This document shows, one piece after another, positions 1 through 5,986 of a DNA stretch of 8,709 nucleotides (its first letter is position 1; each line of letters begins with the position of its first letter). Made by a program: the position numbers and the translations under genes. The stretch lies in assembly GCA_025935735.1 (NCBI GenBank), contig JAICUS010000232.1, forward strand, positions 1 through 8,709. Direction: 5' to 3'. A model generated the notes under the pieces. That model had not been told where the DNA came from. It searched no databases and worked only from the letters and a program-made list of their open reading frames with translations. Origin of the DNA: Solirubrobacteraceae bacterium. Lineage in GTDB: Bacteria; Actinomycetota; Thermoleophilia; Solirubrobacterales; Solirubrobacteraceae.

Positions 1-1
1 G

Positions 2-1849
2 CGGCTGCTCTCCGGCTTCGCGCGCTCGGCGGTCGAGCAGCGCGCGGCCGCGTTCGCCCCGGCGGCGCGCGCCCAAGGGGCGAGCGACAACCGCCGGTCG
101 CAGGCCAACGGCTGCCCGGTCGACCACGGCTCCAACGTGCGCCTCAACCAGGACTGCCTGAACCTCACCGACCCCGACCTCCAGGGCCGCGGCCAGGCGC
201 AGAACGAGACGGCGATCGCCCAGGACCCGAGCGACCCGGACCGGATGGTCGCGTCCTCGAACGACTACCGGCGCGGCGACGCCAACTGCTACACGTACTA
301 CTCCTCCGACGGCGGGCGCAACTGGCAGGACTCGACGCCGCCGATGGGCTTCACCCGCGGCACGGCGTTCGGCGGCGCGGCCCGCCAGTACTGGCAGGCC
401 GGCGGCGACACCTCGGTCGCCTTCGACACCGAGGGCAACGCCTACCTGGCCTGCCAGATGTTCATGCGCGGCGCCGGGGCGACGAACAACCCCGACCAGT
501 CGAGCGCGTTCTACGTCTTCCGCTCCACCGGCACCGGCGGCGCGTCGTGGAACTTCCCCGCGCGGCCGGTGGCCGAGCACGACGACGTGGCCGGCGCGGG
601 GGACACCCTGCTCGACAAGGAGTACCTGACCGTCGACGACAACCTGCGCAGCCCGTTCCGGGACCGCCTGTACGTCACCTGGACGCTGTTCGCCGCCGAC
701 GGCACCGCGTACATCTACGAGGCGTACTCGAGCGACCACGGCGAGAGCTTCAGCTCGCCCAAGCTCGTCAGCGCCACCAGCGCGCTGTGCACCAACACGC
801 AGGGCGGCCCGACGCCGCAGGGCACGTGCAACAGCAACCAGTTCTCGCAGCCGTTCACCGGCCCCGACGGCGCGCTCTACGTGGTCTGGGACAACTACAA
901 CCTGACCGGCGTGCGCCCGGGCGAGGGCGACGAGGGCGGCGGTGACGGCGGCGACGCGAGCCGCAACGCCGCGCCGGCCGCGGTCGACAACCGCGGCCAG
1001 GTCCTGCTGGCCAAGTCGACCGACGGCGGTAACACGTTCTCGGCGCCGGTCAAGGTGAGCGACTACTACGACCTGCCCGACTGCGTGACCTACCAGGGGG
1101 AGGACCCCGGCGTGGGCTGCGTGCCGGAGAAGGGGGAGACGCACGACTCGATCTTCCGCGCGGCCAACTACCCCGTCGGCGCCGTCAACCCGCGCGACCC
1201 GAGCGAGATCGACGTCACGGTCGCCAGCTACATCAACCGCCACTCCAACGAGACGCGGCGCAACCCCTGCGTCCCGCAGGGCTACAACCCGGACACGTTC
1301 CAGCCGCTCTACACCGGCGTCAAGACCCCGGGGGCGTGCAACAACGACATCGTGATCAGCCGTTCGGGCAACGGCGGGCGCTCGTTCACCGGCGGCTCGA
1401 GGGACGTGCGCACGCTGCCCGCCGCGCGCGACGGCGACAACCAGACCGACCAGTTCTGGCAGTGGGCGGCGTTCGACCGGCGGGGCCGCCTGGCCGTGTC
1501 GTTCTACGACCGCGCCTACGGCGACGACGAGCAGACGGGGTTCTCGGACCTCAGCCTGTCGGGCACGCGCGACGGGGTGAACTTCGGCACCACGCGCGTG
1601 ACCACGGCGTCGATGCCGCCCGAGAGCCAGTTCGAGGGCGACTTCTTCGGCGACTACAGCGGGCTGACGGCCGACGACGTGGCGCACCCGGCCTGGGCGG
1701 ACAGCCGCGACCCGGACCTGTTCGTGTGCCGCGACTCGGCCGGTCACGTCACTCAGCCGCCGAGCGTCTGCACCGCCGGGGCCGACAATGCCCCGTACGC
1801 CAACGACGAGAACGTGTTCACGGACGCGGTGGCGATCCCGCTGCGGTGA
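2..1849 (+). CDS. Secreted Asp-box (BNR/sialidase-fold) beta-propeller protein, 5' end outside the window
   Basis: The reading frame is open from the first complete codon at position 2, so the GTG at 137 is internal and the true start and any signal peptide lie off the left edge; 615 residues are visible. Asp-box repeats of the S-x-D-x-G-x-x-W/F type are seen as SSDGGRNW (302-325), SSDHGESF (728-751) and STDGGNTF (1016-1039). Degenerate copies are SGNGGRSF (1364-1387) and GTRDGVNF (1562-1585). Short strand motifs such as DGALYVVWDN and GRLAVSFYDR alternate with them, as expected for a propeller. The visible part has twelve cysteines, an even number that fits an exported, disulphide-bonded protein. 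A Gly/Asp/Glu-rich loop lies around 925-960. Such proteins are often labelled exo-alpha-sialidase, but I see no FRIP-type Arg motif and cannot place the Asp/Tyr/Arg catalytic triad, so sugar cleavage is unproven. The C-terminal GDYSGL and HPAWADSRD segments recur, from memory, in actinobacterial members of this group. Confidence 0.8.
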   Translation, partial: RLLSGFARSAVEQRAAAFAPAARAQGASDNRRSQANGCPVDHGSNVRLNQDCLNLTDPDLQGRGQAQNETAIAQDPSDPDRMVASSNDYRRGDANCYTYYSSDGGRNWQDSTPPMGFTRGTAFGGAARQYWQAGGDTSVAFDTEGNAYLACQMFMRGAGATNNPDQSSAFYVFRSTGTGGASWNFPARPVAEHDDVAGAGDTLLDKEYLTVDDNLRSPFRDRLYVTWTLFAADGTAYIYEAYSSDHGESFSSPKLVSATSALCTNTQGGPTPQGTCNSNQFSQPFTGPDGALYVVWDNYNLTGVRPGEGDEGGGDGGDASRNAAPAAVDNRGQVLLAKSTDGGNTFSAPVKVSDYYDLPDCVTYQGEDPGVGCVPEKGETHDSIFRAANYPVGAVNPRDPSEIDVTVASYINRHSNETRRNPCVPQGYNPDTFQPLYTGVKTPGACNNDIVISRSGNGGRSFTGGSRDVRTLPAARDGDNQTDQFWQWAAFDRRGRLAVSFYDRAYGDDEQTGFSDLSLSGTRDGVNFGTTRVTTASMPPESQFEGDFFGDYSGLTADDVAHPAWADSRDPDLFVCRDSAGHVTQPPSVCTAGADNAPYANDENVFTDAVAIPLR

Positions 1850-1857
1850 GCCGCGGC

Positions 1858-1894
1858 GGTCCGGGCGGCGGCGTGCGCCGCCGCCGCCCGGGCC
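1858..1894 (+). terminator. GC-rich hairpin, probable terminator of the Asp-box gene
   Basis: Bases 1861-1873 pair perfectly with 1879-1891 (13 bp) around a 5-nt loop. One G-U pair and two further G-C pairs extend the stem to 1858/1894. It begins 9 bases after the stop codon. No T-run follows, so it would be a U-less terminator of the kind proposed for high-GC actinobacteria, or a 3'-end stabiliser. Because it is symmetric it could also act on readthrough from the opposite strand. Confidence 0.6.
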
Positions 1895-1914
1895 ATGTCA
1901 CAGCGGCGCGAGAT

Positions 1915-1937
1915 GTGCAACTGATGCACTTGCAGTG
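1915..1937. promoter_or_regulatory. Operator-like cluster of overlapping dyads
   Basis: Three dyads overlap in 23 bases: GTGCA-ACTGA-TGCAC (1915-1929), TGCAA with TTGCA (1916-1920 and 1930-1934), and CACT-TGC-AGTG (1927-1937). The stretch is markedly less GC-rich than its surroundings and sits in a gap between genes. This is the look of a binding site for a small dimeric regulator (MarR, PadR or TetR type). The regulator and the controlled gene are unknown. The only rightward candidate is the weak ORF starting at 1935, which overlaps the site. Confidence 0.35.
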
Positions 1938-2114
1938 AGGAACTTCGACGCGCTCGGCCGGCGGCTCTCCGCCCGGCGGCGGGCGGACGCCCCGCTCCGC
2001 GCCGCGGCGGCGCCGCCTCCGCGCCGGCGGCCGATGTCGCGGCGGCTCGCGCGCTTCGTCGACGGGTTCGCGGCCGAGCTGTCGGCGGCGGCGCGGCGTT
2101 CCCGGCGGCGCTGA
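1935..2114 (+). CDS. Doubtful small Arg-rich ORF (59 residues)
   Basis: A GTG at 1935 opens a frame of 59 residues ending at the TGA at 2112-2114, two bases before the end of the convergent DUF5996 gene. The product would be very basic, starting VRNFDALGRRLSARRR and ending in RRSRRR, with one plausible amphipathic stretch (LARFVDGFAAELSAAARR). I see no Shine-Dalgarno sequence, and the start lies inside an operator-like dyad cluster, so translation would have to be leaderless. In DNA this GC-rich, open frames of this length arise by chance and Arg-rich composition is typical of such false frames. It could also be the tail of a lost regulator gene. I do not recognise a family. It is listed only because the 1850-2116 gap otherwise holds no gene. 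Confidence 0.2.
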   Translation: MRNFDALGRRLSARRRADAPLRAAAAPPPRRRPMSRRLARFVDGFAAELSAAARRSRRR

Positions 2115-2116
2115 GG

Positions 2117-3034
2117 TCAGGTCACCGGCGGCGGGTCGCCCTCGGCGCTGGCCAGCAGCGGCGGGTCCCACTCGCACACCGTGCAGGCGTGGCGGAACGC
2201 GGAGCGCGCGAAGGTGAGCGCCGCCGCGCCGGGATCCGGGCTCGCGACCACGTCATCCCAGTCGAGCACGTACTCGCCCAGCGCGCCGTCCCAGCGCGCG
2301 GCGTCCGGCTCCAGGCGCGCCTCCTGGAAGTCGTCGCGCGGCGGGTGGGTGTAGGCGTAGAACGCGGGCCGGTCGTAGCGGCCGTCGCCCGGCCACCAGC
2401 CGACGGCCACCTCCTGCGCGTCCATCGCGTTGCGCATGATGAAGTCGTCCGACGGCGGGGCGGCGGGCTCGCCGGAGAAGAGGTTCACCGCCAGGTCGAA
2501 CGAGCCCCACCAGGCGTTGACCGGCGTCGAGCGGCCGCGGTAGGGCGCGCGGAACGCCGCCAGTGCGAGCGCCGCCCGGGTGGCCGCGGCGAAGTAGCGC
2601 TCCACCTGGGTCTCGTCGTAGCGGGCGTGCTCGGAGTCCTCGTCGAGCGCGACGGTCCAGGCGACCTCCTGCGGCGTGGGGTCGATCTCCACCGGCCCGG
2701 CCAGCTCGCGCACGGCGGCGAGCACGTCGCGGGTCACGTCGCCCACCGCCCGGTGCGGGGTCAGCGCCACCTTGTGCCGCCCGCCGGCGCTGTGCTCGGC
2801 GACCGCCACGTGCCGGTGCAGGTCGAGCACGAGCGCGAACGCGCCCGATCCATCCGGCGCCGGCAGCGGCGGCGTCTCCCAGCCGCGCGCGGTCAGCCGC
2901 AGCGCCGCGTGCTGCAGCTGCGGCTCGGGAGGCGCGTAGACGGCGGCGAGCTTGCCCAGCACCTGCGTGTGCGCGTGCAGCGTGTCGCACGTCTCCCGCC
3001 AGCTCGCATAGGTGCCGAGCGCCGGCCAGCTCAT
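2117..3034 (-). CDS. DUF5996 family protein
   Basis: This 305-residue protein has the layout I associate with DUF5996. An N-terminal W-x-x-T-x-x-T-L-H-x-x-T-Q segment (residues about 12-25) is followed by LTARGW (47-52), a central GRSTPV...WWGSFDLAV block (about 167-183), FSG (186-188), and a C-terminal half rich in Trp and acidic residues (for example VGWWPGDG and FYAYTHPP). The biochemical role of the family is not known to me, and no classical catalytic motif or signal peptide is visible, so it is probably cytosolic. I chose the ATG at 3034, which gives MSWPAL as in the usual family start. A GTG three codons upstream at 3043 is also possible. An AGGG purine stretch lies about 9 nt before the ATG. 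The gene stands alone. It runs convergent to the weak ORF on its left and divergent from the broken transporter on its right, with a perfect palindrome at 3045-3058 immediately upstream. Confidence 0.85.
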   Translation of the reverse strand: MSWPALGTYASWRETCDTLHAHTQVLGKLAAVYAPPEPQLQHAALRLTARGWETPPLPAPDGSGAFALVLDLHRHVAVAEHSAGGRHKVALTPHRAVGDVTRDVLAAVRELAGPVEIDPTPQEVAWTVALDEDSEHARYDETQVERYFAAATRAALALAAFRAPYRGRSTPVNAWWGSFDLAVNLFSGEPAAPPSDDFIMRNAMDAQEVAVGWWPGDGRYDRPAFYAYTHPPRDDFQEARLEPDAARWDGALGEYVLDWDDVVASPDPGAAALTFARSAFRHACTVCEWDPPLLASAEGDPPPVT

Positions 3035-3044
3035 GGCGCGCACC

Positions 3045-3058
3045 CTACCGGCCGGTAG
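3045..3058. promoter_or_regulatory. Perfect 14-bp palindrome CTACCGGCCGGTAG, probable operator
   Basis: The sequence equals its own reverse complement and lies 10 bases upstream of the DUF5996 ATG and 36 bases before the surviving part of the broken transporter. ACCGG/CCGGT-type palindromes are common operators for TetR-family repressors of DHA2 pumps in actinobacteria. A repressor bound here would sit over the leader of the leftward gene. No regulator gene is present in the window, so this is inferred from symmetry and context only. Confidence 0.4.
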
Positions 3059-3093
3059 CGCTCGGCGCCGGTTCGAAAGGGGGTGTCTCGTCG

Positions 3094-3990
3094 GGGGACA
3101 TCCGCGGGCGCCGCCGCATGTTCGTGACCGGGCTGCTGGGGTTCAGCGCGGCGTCCGCGCTGTGCGGCGCGGCGCCCACGATCGGCGTGCTGATCGCCGC
3201 GCGCGCCCTGCTCGGGCTGGCCTGGCGCTCGGTGTTCCTGGTCAACGTGCCGGTCGGGCTGGCCGCCGCCGTCGCCGCGCTGCGGGTGCTGCCGGCGGAC
3301 CGGCCGGAGGCGGGCACGCGGCTCGACCTGGGCGGCGTGGGGCTGCTCGTGGCGGCGCTGGCGCTGCTCGCCGTGCCGCTGCTGGAGGGCCGCAGCGCCG
3401 GCTGGCCGGCCTGGGCGTTCGCCTCGCTCGTCCTCGCCGTGCCGGCCTGGGCCGCCTTCGCCGCCTACGAGCGCCGTGTCGACGCGCGCGGCGGCGCGGC
3501 GCTCGTGCCGCCGCGGCTGTTCCGCAACCGCAGCTTCGCCGGCGGCATCCCGATCGCGCTGCTGTTCATGCTCTCCTACGCCGGCTTCCTGCTGCTGCTG
3601 GCGATCTACCTGCAGGCCGGGCTGCACTTCTCGCCGCTGCACGCCGGCGCCGTCTACACGCCCTCGGCCGTGGGCTTCTTCCTCGCCTCGCTGGCCGCGC
3701 CGCGGCTCGTGCCGCTGCTCGGCCGCCACGTGCTCACGGTCGGCTACGTCGTGGCGGCCCTCGGGCTGCTCGGCGCCGCGGGCACGGTGGCCGCGGCCGG
3801 CGCCGAGCTCAGCGGCTGGGAGCTCGGGCCGACCCTGTTCGTGGCCGGCATCGGCCAGGGCCTGGGGCTGAGCCCGCTGGTCGGGACGATCATCTCCGGC
3901 CTGGCGCCCGAGGAGGCGGGCTCGGGCGCCGGCGTGGTCACGACGACGCTGCAGGCCGGCAACGTCCTCGGCGTGGGGCTCGGCGGCCTG
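3094..3990 (+). pseudogene. Decayed DHA2 (EmrB/QacA-type) MFS transporter
   Basis: Frame-1 translation shows about 300 residues of clear DHA2 character without a full protein. Similarity starts abruptly in the motif A loop (GDIRGRRRMF, 3094-3123), so helices 1-2 are missing. Helix 3 and the motif B equivalent (ARALLGLA) are then joined directly to WRSVFLVNVPVG. In the intact pump at 6522 about 50 residues separate the same two points, covering the rest of helix 4, helix 5 and antiporter motif C. The remainder follows in order: helices 7-8, the PPRLFRNRSF loop, and helices 9-13, ending near VGLGGLGGG. After that the frame loses hydrophobicity and helix 14 is absent. There is no in-frame stop, but stops are rare at this GC content, so that does not argue for function. 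An ATG at 3118 could start a product, but it would lack essential parts. An unrelated short fragment may occupy 3991-4133. Confidence 0.75.
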
Positions 3991-4133
3991 GGCGGCGGCC
4001 CAGCCGGGCAGGCGCTCGATGAGCGTGCTGCCGCAGGTGACCCGGATGACCACGGGCCGCGCGCCCGCGGACCCGGAGTTCGCCGCGGCGTGGGAGGCGT
4101 TCCTGCGCGAGGTGGGCGCGCGGCTGGGGCCGG

Positions 4134-4403
4134 TCAGCGGCCGGCCATCACCGCCTGCGTCTGGGCCGACGTGGTGACCGGCACGATCTCGAACCGCGTG
4201 AGGTCGGTCCAGCCGGCGATCCACTCCTGCAGCCGCGCCGCATCGTCGCACTCCATGACCTGGAAGCAGCCGCTCAGGTCGGCGCGCACCCAGCTGTCGA
4301 CGTAGCGCAGACCGTCCGGCAGCGAGCGCCCGCCCTCGCGGACGCGCGCGTAGATGTCCGCGACCGCGTCGTCGCGGAAGCGCTCGATGACCATGAAGAG
4401 CAT
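4134..4403 (-). CDS. DUF3303 family small protein
   Basis: This 89-residue protein opens MLFMVIERF and contains GLRYVDSWV, CFQVMECDD and LQEWIAGWTDL, then a V-P-V-x-T segment. This pattern matches small DUF3303 proteins, whose compact ferredoxin-like alpha/beta fold resembles that of monooxygenase-type dimeric proteins. No enzymatic function is established that I know of, and no membrane segment is seen. The ATG at 4403 follows the stop of the second Ku gene after only 12 nt on the same strand, so it is probably the fourth gene of the Ku operon. No strong Shine-Dalgarno sequence is visible in the gap, which again suggests translation linked to the upstream gene. Whether it has anything to do with DNA repair is unknown, since DUF3303 genes are widespread in unrelated contexts and it may simply be a passenger. 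I see no clear terminator beyond its stop. Confidence 0.8.
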   Translation of the reverse strand: MLFMVIERFRDDAVADIYARVREGGRSLPDGLRYVDSWVRADLSGCFQVMECDDAARLQEWIAGWTDLTRFEIVPVTTSAQTQAVMAGR

Positions 4404-4415
4404 CGCCGCACTCTG

Positions 4416-5222
4416 TCATGCGGGGGTCTTGCGCTTGCCGTCCTTGATCTCGGCCAGCGTCTGCTCCAGCGCGGCCATCAGGTCGGGCACGGGAGAGGTG
4501 TCGTCCTCGCGCTCGGGCGCCTTGACCGTCTCGCCCTTCTCCTTGCGCTTGATCACGCGCTTCAGGCGCTGCTGGTAGCGGTCCTTGTAGCGGGAGGGGT
4601 CCCAGTCGCAGGCCAGCGCCTCGATCACCGCCACGGCCTGGTCGACCTGCTTCTTGGACGGCTTGGCCTTCTTGGTCGGCGTGGGGACGGCCTTGGTCTC
4701 GCGCACCTCGTCGTGGAAGCGCAGCGTGGTCAGCACGAGCCGCTCGTCGCGCTCGCGGATCAGCACGAGGTACTCCTTGGTGCGCATGACGAAGCGGCCG
4801 AGCGCGGCGCCCTCGGACTTCGCCATGACCTCCAGCAGCAGCCGGTAGGCGCGCTGGGTGCCCTCGCTGTCGCCGGCCGGCATGAGGATGTAGGGGTGGT
4901 CGAAGTAGATCGGATCGACGTCCTGGAGGTCGACGAACGCCTCGATGTCGATCGTCCGCGTCTTGCGCGGCGCGGCCGTGGCCAGCTCGGCGTCGGTGAG
5001 CACGACCTGGTCGCCGTCGTCGGTCTCGAAGCCGTGGCCGATCTCGTCGTAGCCGACCTCCGTGTCCTCCTCCTTGCAGAACCGCCGCGTCTCGACGGGC
5101 GTGTGATCGGAGTCATGGAGCTGGCGGAAGTGCACGTCGGTGTCCTTGACGCCGCTGAACAGCTGCACGGGCACGTTGACGAGCCCGAACGACAGCGAGC
5201 CGGTCCAGATCGAGCGGGGCAT
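4416..5222 (-). CDS. ku: Ku protein, paralogue 2 (non-homologous end joining)
   Basis: This is a 268-residue bacterial Ku, the homodimeric or heterodimeric ring that threads onto DNA ends and recruits LigD. It opens with the Ku signature RSIWTGSLSFGLVNVPVQLF (residues 3-22) and continues with YDEIGHGFE (58-66), DVDPIYF, and RFVMRTKEYLVLIRER. The C-terminal arm reads DWDPSRYKDRYQQRLKRVI, then PDLMAALEQTLA and a basic tail, KDGKRKTPA. Cys49 stands where many Ku proteins have the first cysteine of a CxxC pair, but the second position is Glu52. A Lys-rich linker (KKAKPSKKQ) precedes the C-terminal helices. The ATG at 5222 shares one base with the TGA of the upstream ku gene (TGATG), a mark of translational coupling, and gives the family's normal N-terminus. 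Paralogue 1 lacks the basic tail, and such tails bind DNA in other bacterial Ku proteins. LigD is not in the window. Confidence 0.95.
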   Translation of the reverse strand: MPRSIWTGSLSFGLVNVPVQLFSGVKDTDVHFRQLHDSDHTPVETRRFCKEEDTEVGYDEIGHGFETDDGDQVVLTDAELATAAPRKTRTIDIEAFVDLQDVDPIYFDHPYILMPAGDSEGTQRAYRLLLEVMAKSEGAALGRFVMRTKEYLVLIRERDERLVLTTLRFHDEVRETKAVPTPTKKAKPSKKQVDQAVAVIEALACDWDPSRYKDRYQQRLKRVIKRKEKGETVKAPEREDDTSPVPDLMAALEQTLAEIKDGKRKTPA

Positions 5223-5986
5223 CAGGCGAGGCTCGCCTCCAGCGCGGCCATCAGGTCGTCCGGCTGCGCCTCCTCGGGCTCCTCGGGCGCCTCGATCTGC
5301 TTGCCGGACGCCTTGCGCTCGATCAGCTTCTCCACCTCGCGCCGGTGCTCGTCCGCGTAGTCGCTCGGGTCGAAGTCGGTGTGCAGCCCCTTCACGAGCT
5401 TGCCGGCCATGTCGATCTCCTTCTTGCCCGGGTTGCGGCTCACGCGCGGGAGCTTCAGCGAGCCCGGGTCGACGAGGTCGGCGGCGAAGCGCATCGTGTG
5501 CAGCGCCAGCACGTCCGCGAGCGGCCGGACGATCACCGTGCGCTCGCGGTTGTGGAACACCCAGCGGCCGACGCCGGCGCGGCCGGAGCGCTCCAGCGCC
5601 GCGGCCAGCAGCGCATAGGCGTCCTTGCCGTCGTCGCCCGCGCCCAGGTAGTAGGTGCGCTCGTAGAACACCGGGTCGATCTCGTCGGCCGGCACGAAGT
5701 GGTCGACCTCGAGCAGCCGGGTCTGCGCGCCCGCGGCCGCGGCGATCTCGTCGTCGGTCAGCTCGACCCACTCGCCCTTGCGGACCTCGAAGCCCTTGAC
5801 GATGTGGTCGTAGTCGACCTCCTTGTCGTCGTTGGGGCAGATCCGCCGGTGCTCGATCCGGCTGCCGTCCTCCAGGTGCACCTCGTGGAAGTGCACGGTC
5901 TTGGACTCGGTGGCCGTGTAGACCTTGACGGGCACGCGGATGAGCCCGAAGGAGATGGTGCCGTTCCACAGCGAGCGGGGAGCCAT
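5222..5986 (-). CDS. ku: Ku protein, paralogue 1 (non-homologous end joining)
   Basis: This 254-residue Ku has the signature RSLWNGTISFGLIRVPVKVY (residues 4-23), then YDHIVKGFEV, ADEIDPVFYERTYYL, and the core helix KEIDMAGKLVKGL followed by DFDPSDYADEHRREVEKLI. It ends in DDLMAALEASLA, the conserved minimal C-terminus thought to contact LigD, with no Lys-rich extension. Cys50 is present, but the second cysteine of the usual CxxC pair is Asp53. It is closer in pattern to the canonical M. tuberculosis-type Ku (which, from memory, keeps the CxxC pair) than paralogue 2 is. The two differ at most positions, so the duplication is old. The ATG at 5986 overlaps the stop of the 164-residue gene by one base (TGATG), and its own stop overlaps the next ku start in the same way. 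No Shine-Dalgarno sequence precedes the ATG, which fits coupling. The open frame runs further upstream, but only this start gives a normal Ku N-terminus. Confidence 0.95.
   Translation of the reverse strand: MAPRSLWNGTISFGLIRVPVKVYTATESKTVHFHEVHLEDGSRIEHRRICPNDDKEVDYDHIVKGFEVRKGEWVELTDDEIAAAAGAQTRLLEVDHFVPADEIDPVFYERTYYLGAGDDGKDAYALLAAALERSGRAGVGRWVFHNRERTVIVRPLADVLALHTMRFAADLVDPGSLKLPRVSRNPGKKEIDMAGKLVKGLHTDFDPSDYADEHRREVEKLIERKASGKQIEAPEEPEEAQPDDLMAALEASLA
5224..5238. repeat. 15-bp near-perfect palindrome at the ku-ku junction
   Basis: AGGCGAG-G-CTCGCCT has 7-base arms around one central base. It covers the last codons of ku paralogue 1 and ends one base before the start codon of paralogue 2. 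On the message, a 5-bp stem with a 5-nt loop could form just ahead of the coupled start. It may equally be a by-product of the codons for the conserved EASLA tail. Confidence 0.5.

Noticed and set aside
1950..2110. Repeated CGGCGG/GCCGCC blocks as a CRISPR or tandem repeat
   Set aside because: They are irregular, unspaced and explained by very high GC content; no repeat-spacer structure exists anywhere in the window.
2189..3058. Rightward frame of 289 residues across DUF5996
   Set aside because: Arg/Val/Gly-rich mirror of the DUF5996 gene; the minus-strand reading has clear family motifs and this one has none.
3031..4419. Leftward frame of 462 residues through the transporter relic
   Set aside because: Low-complexity Arg/Gln/Gly-rich translation opposite a frame with clear membrane helices.
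4416..5969. A single 517-residue protein covering both ku genes
   Set aside because: The first half is an out-of-frame reading of ku paralogue 1, and only the part from 5222 downwards is Ku. The two genes are separate and overlap at TGATG.
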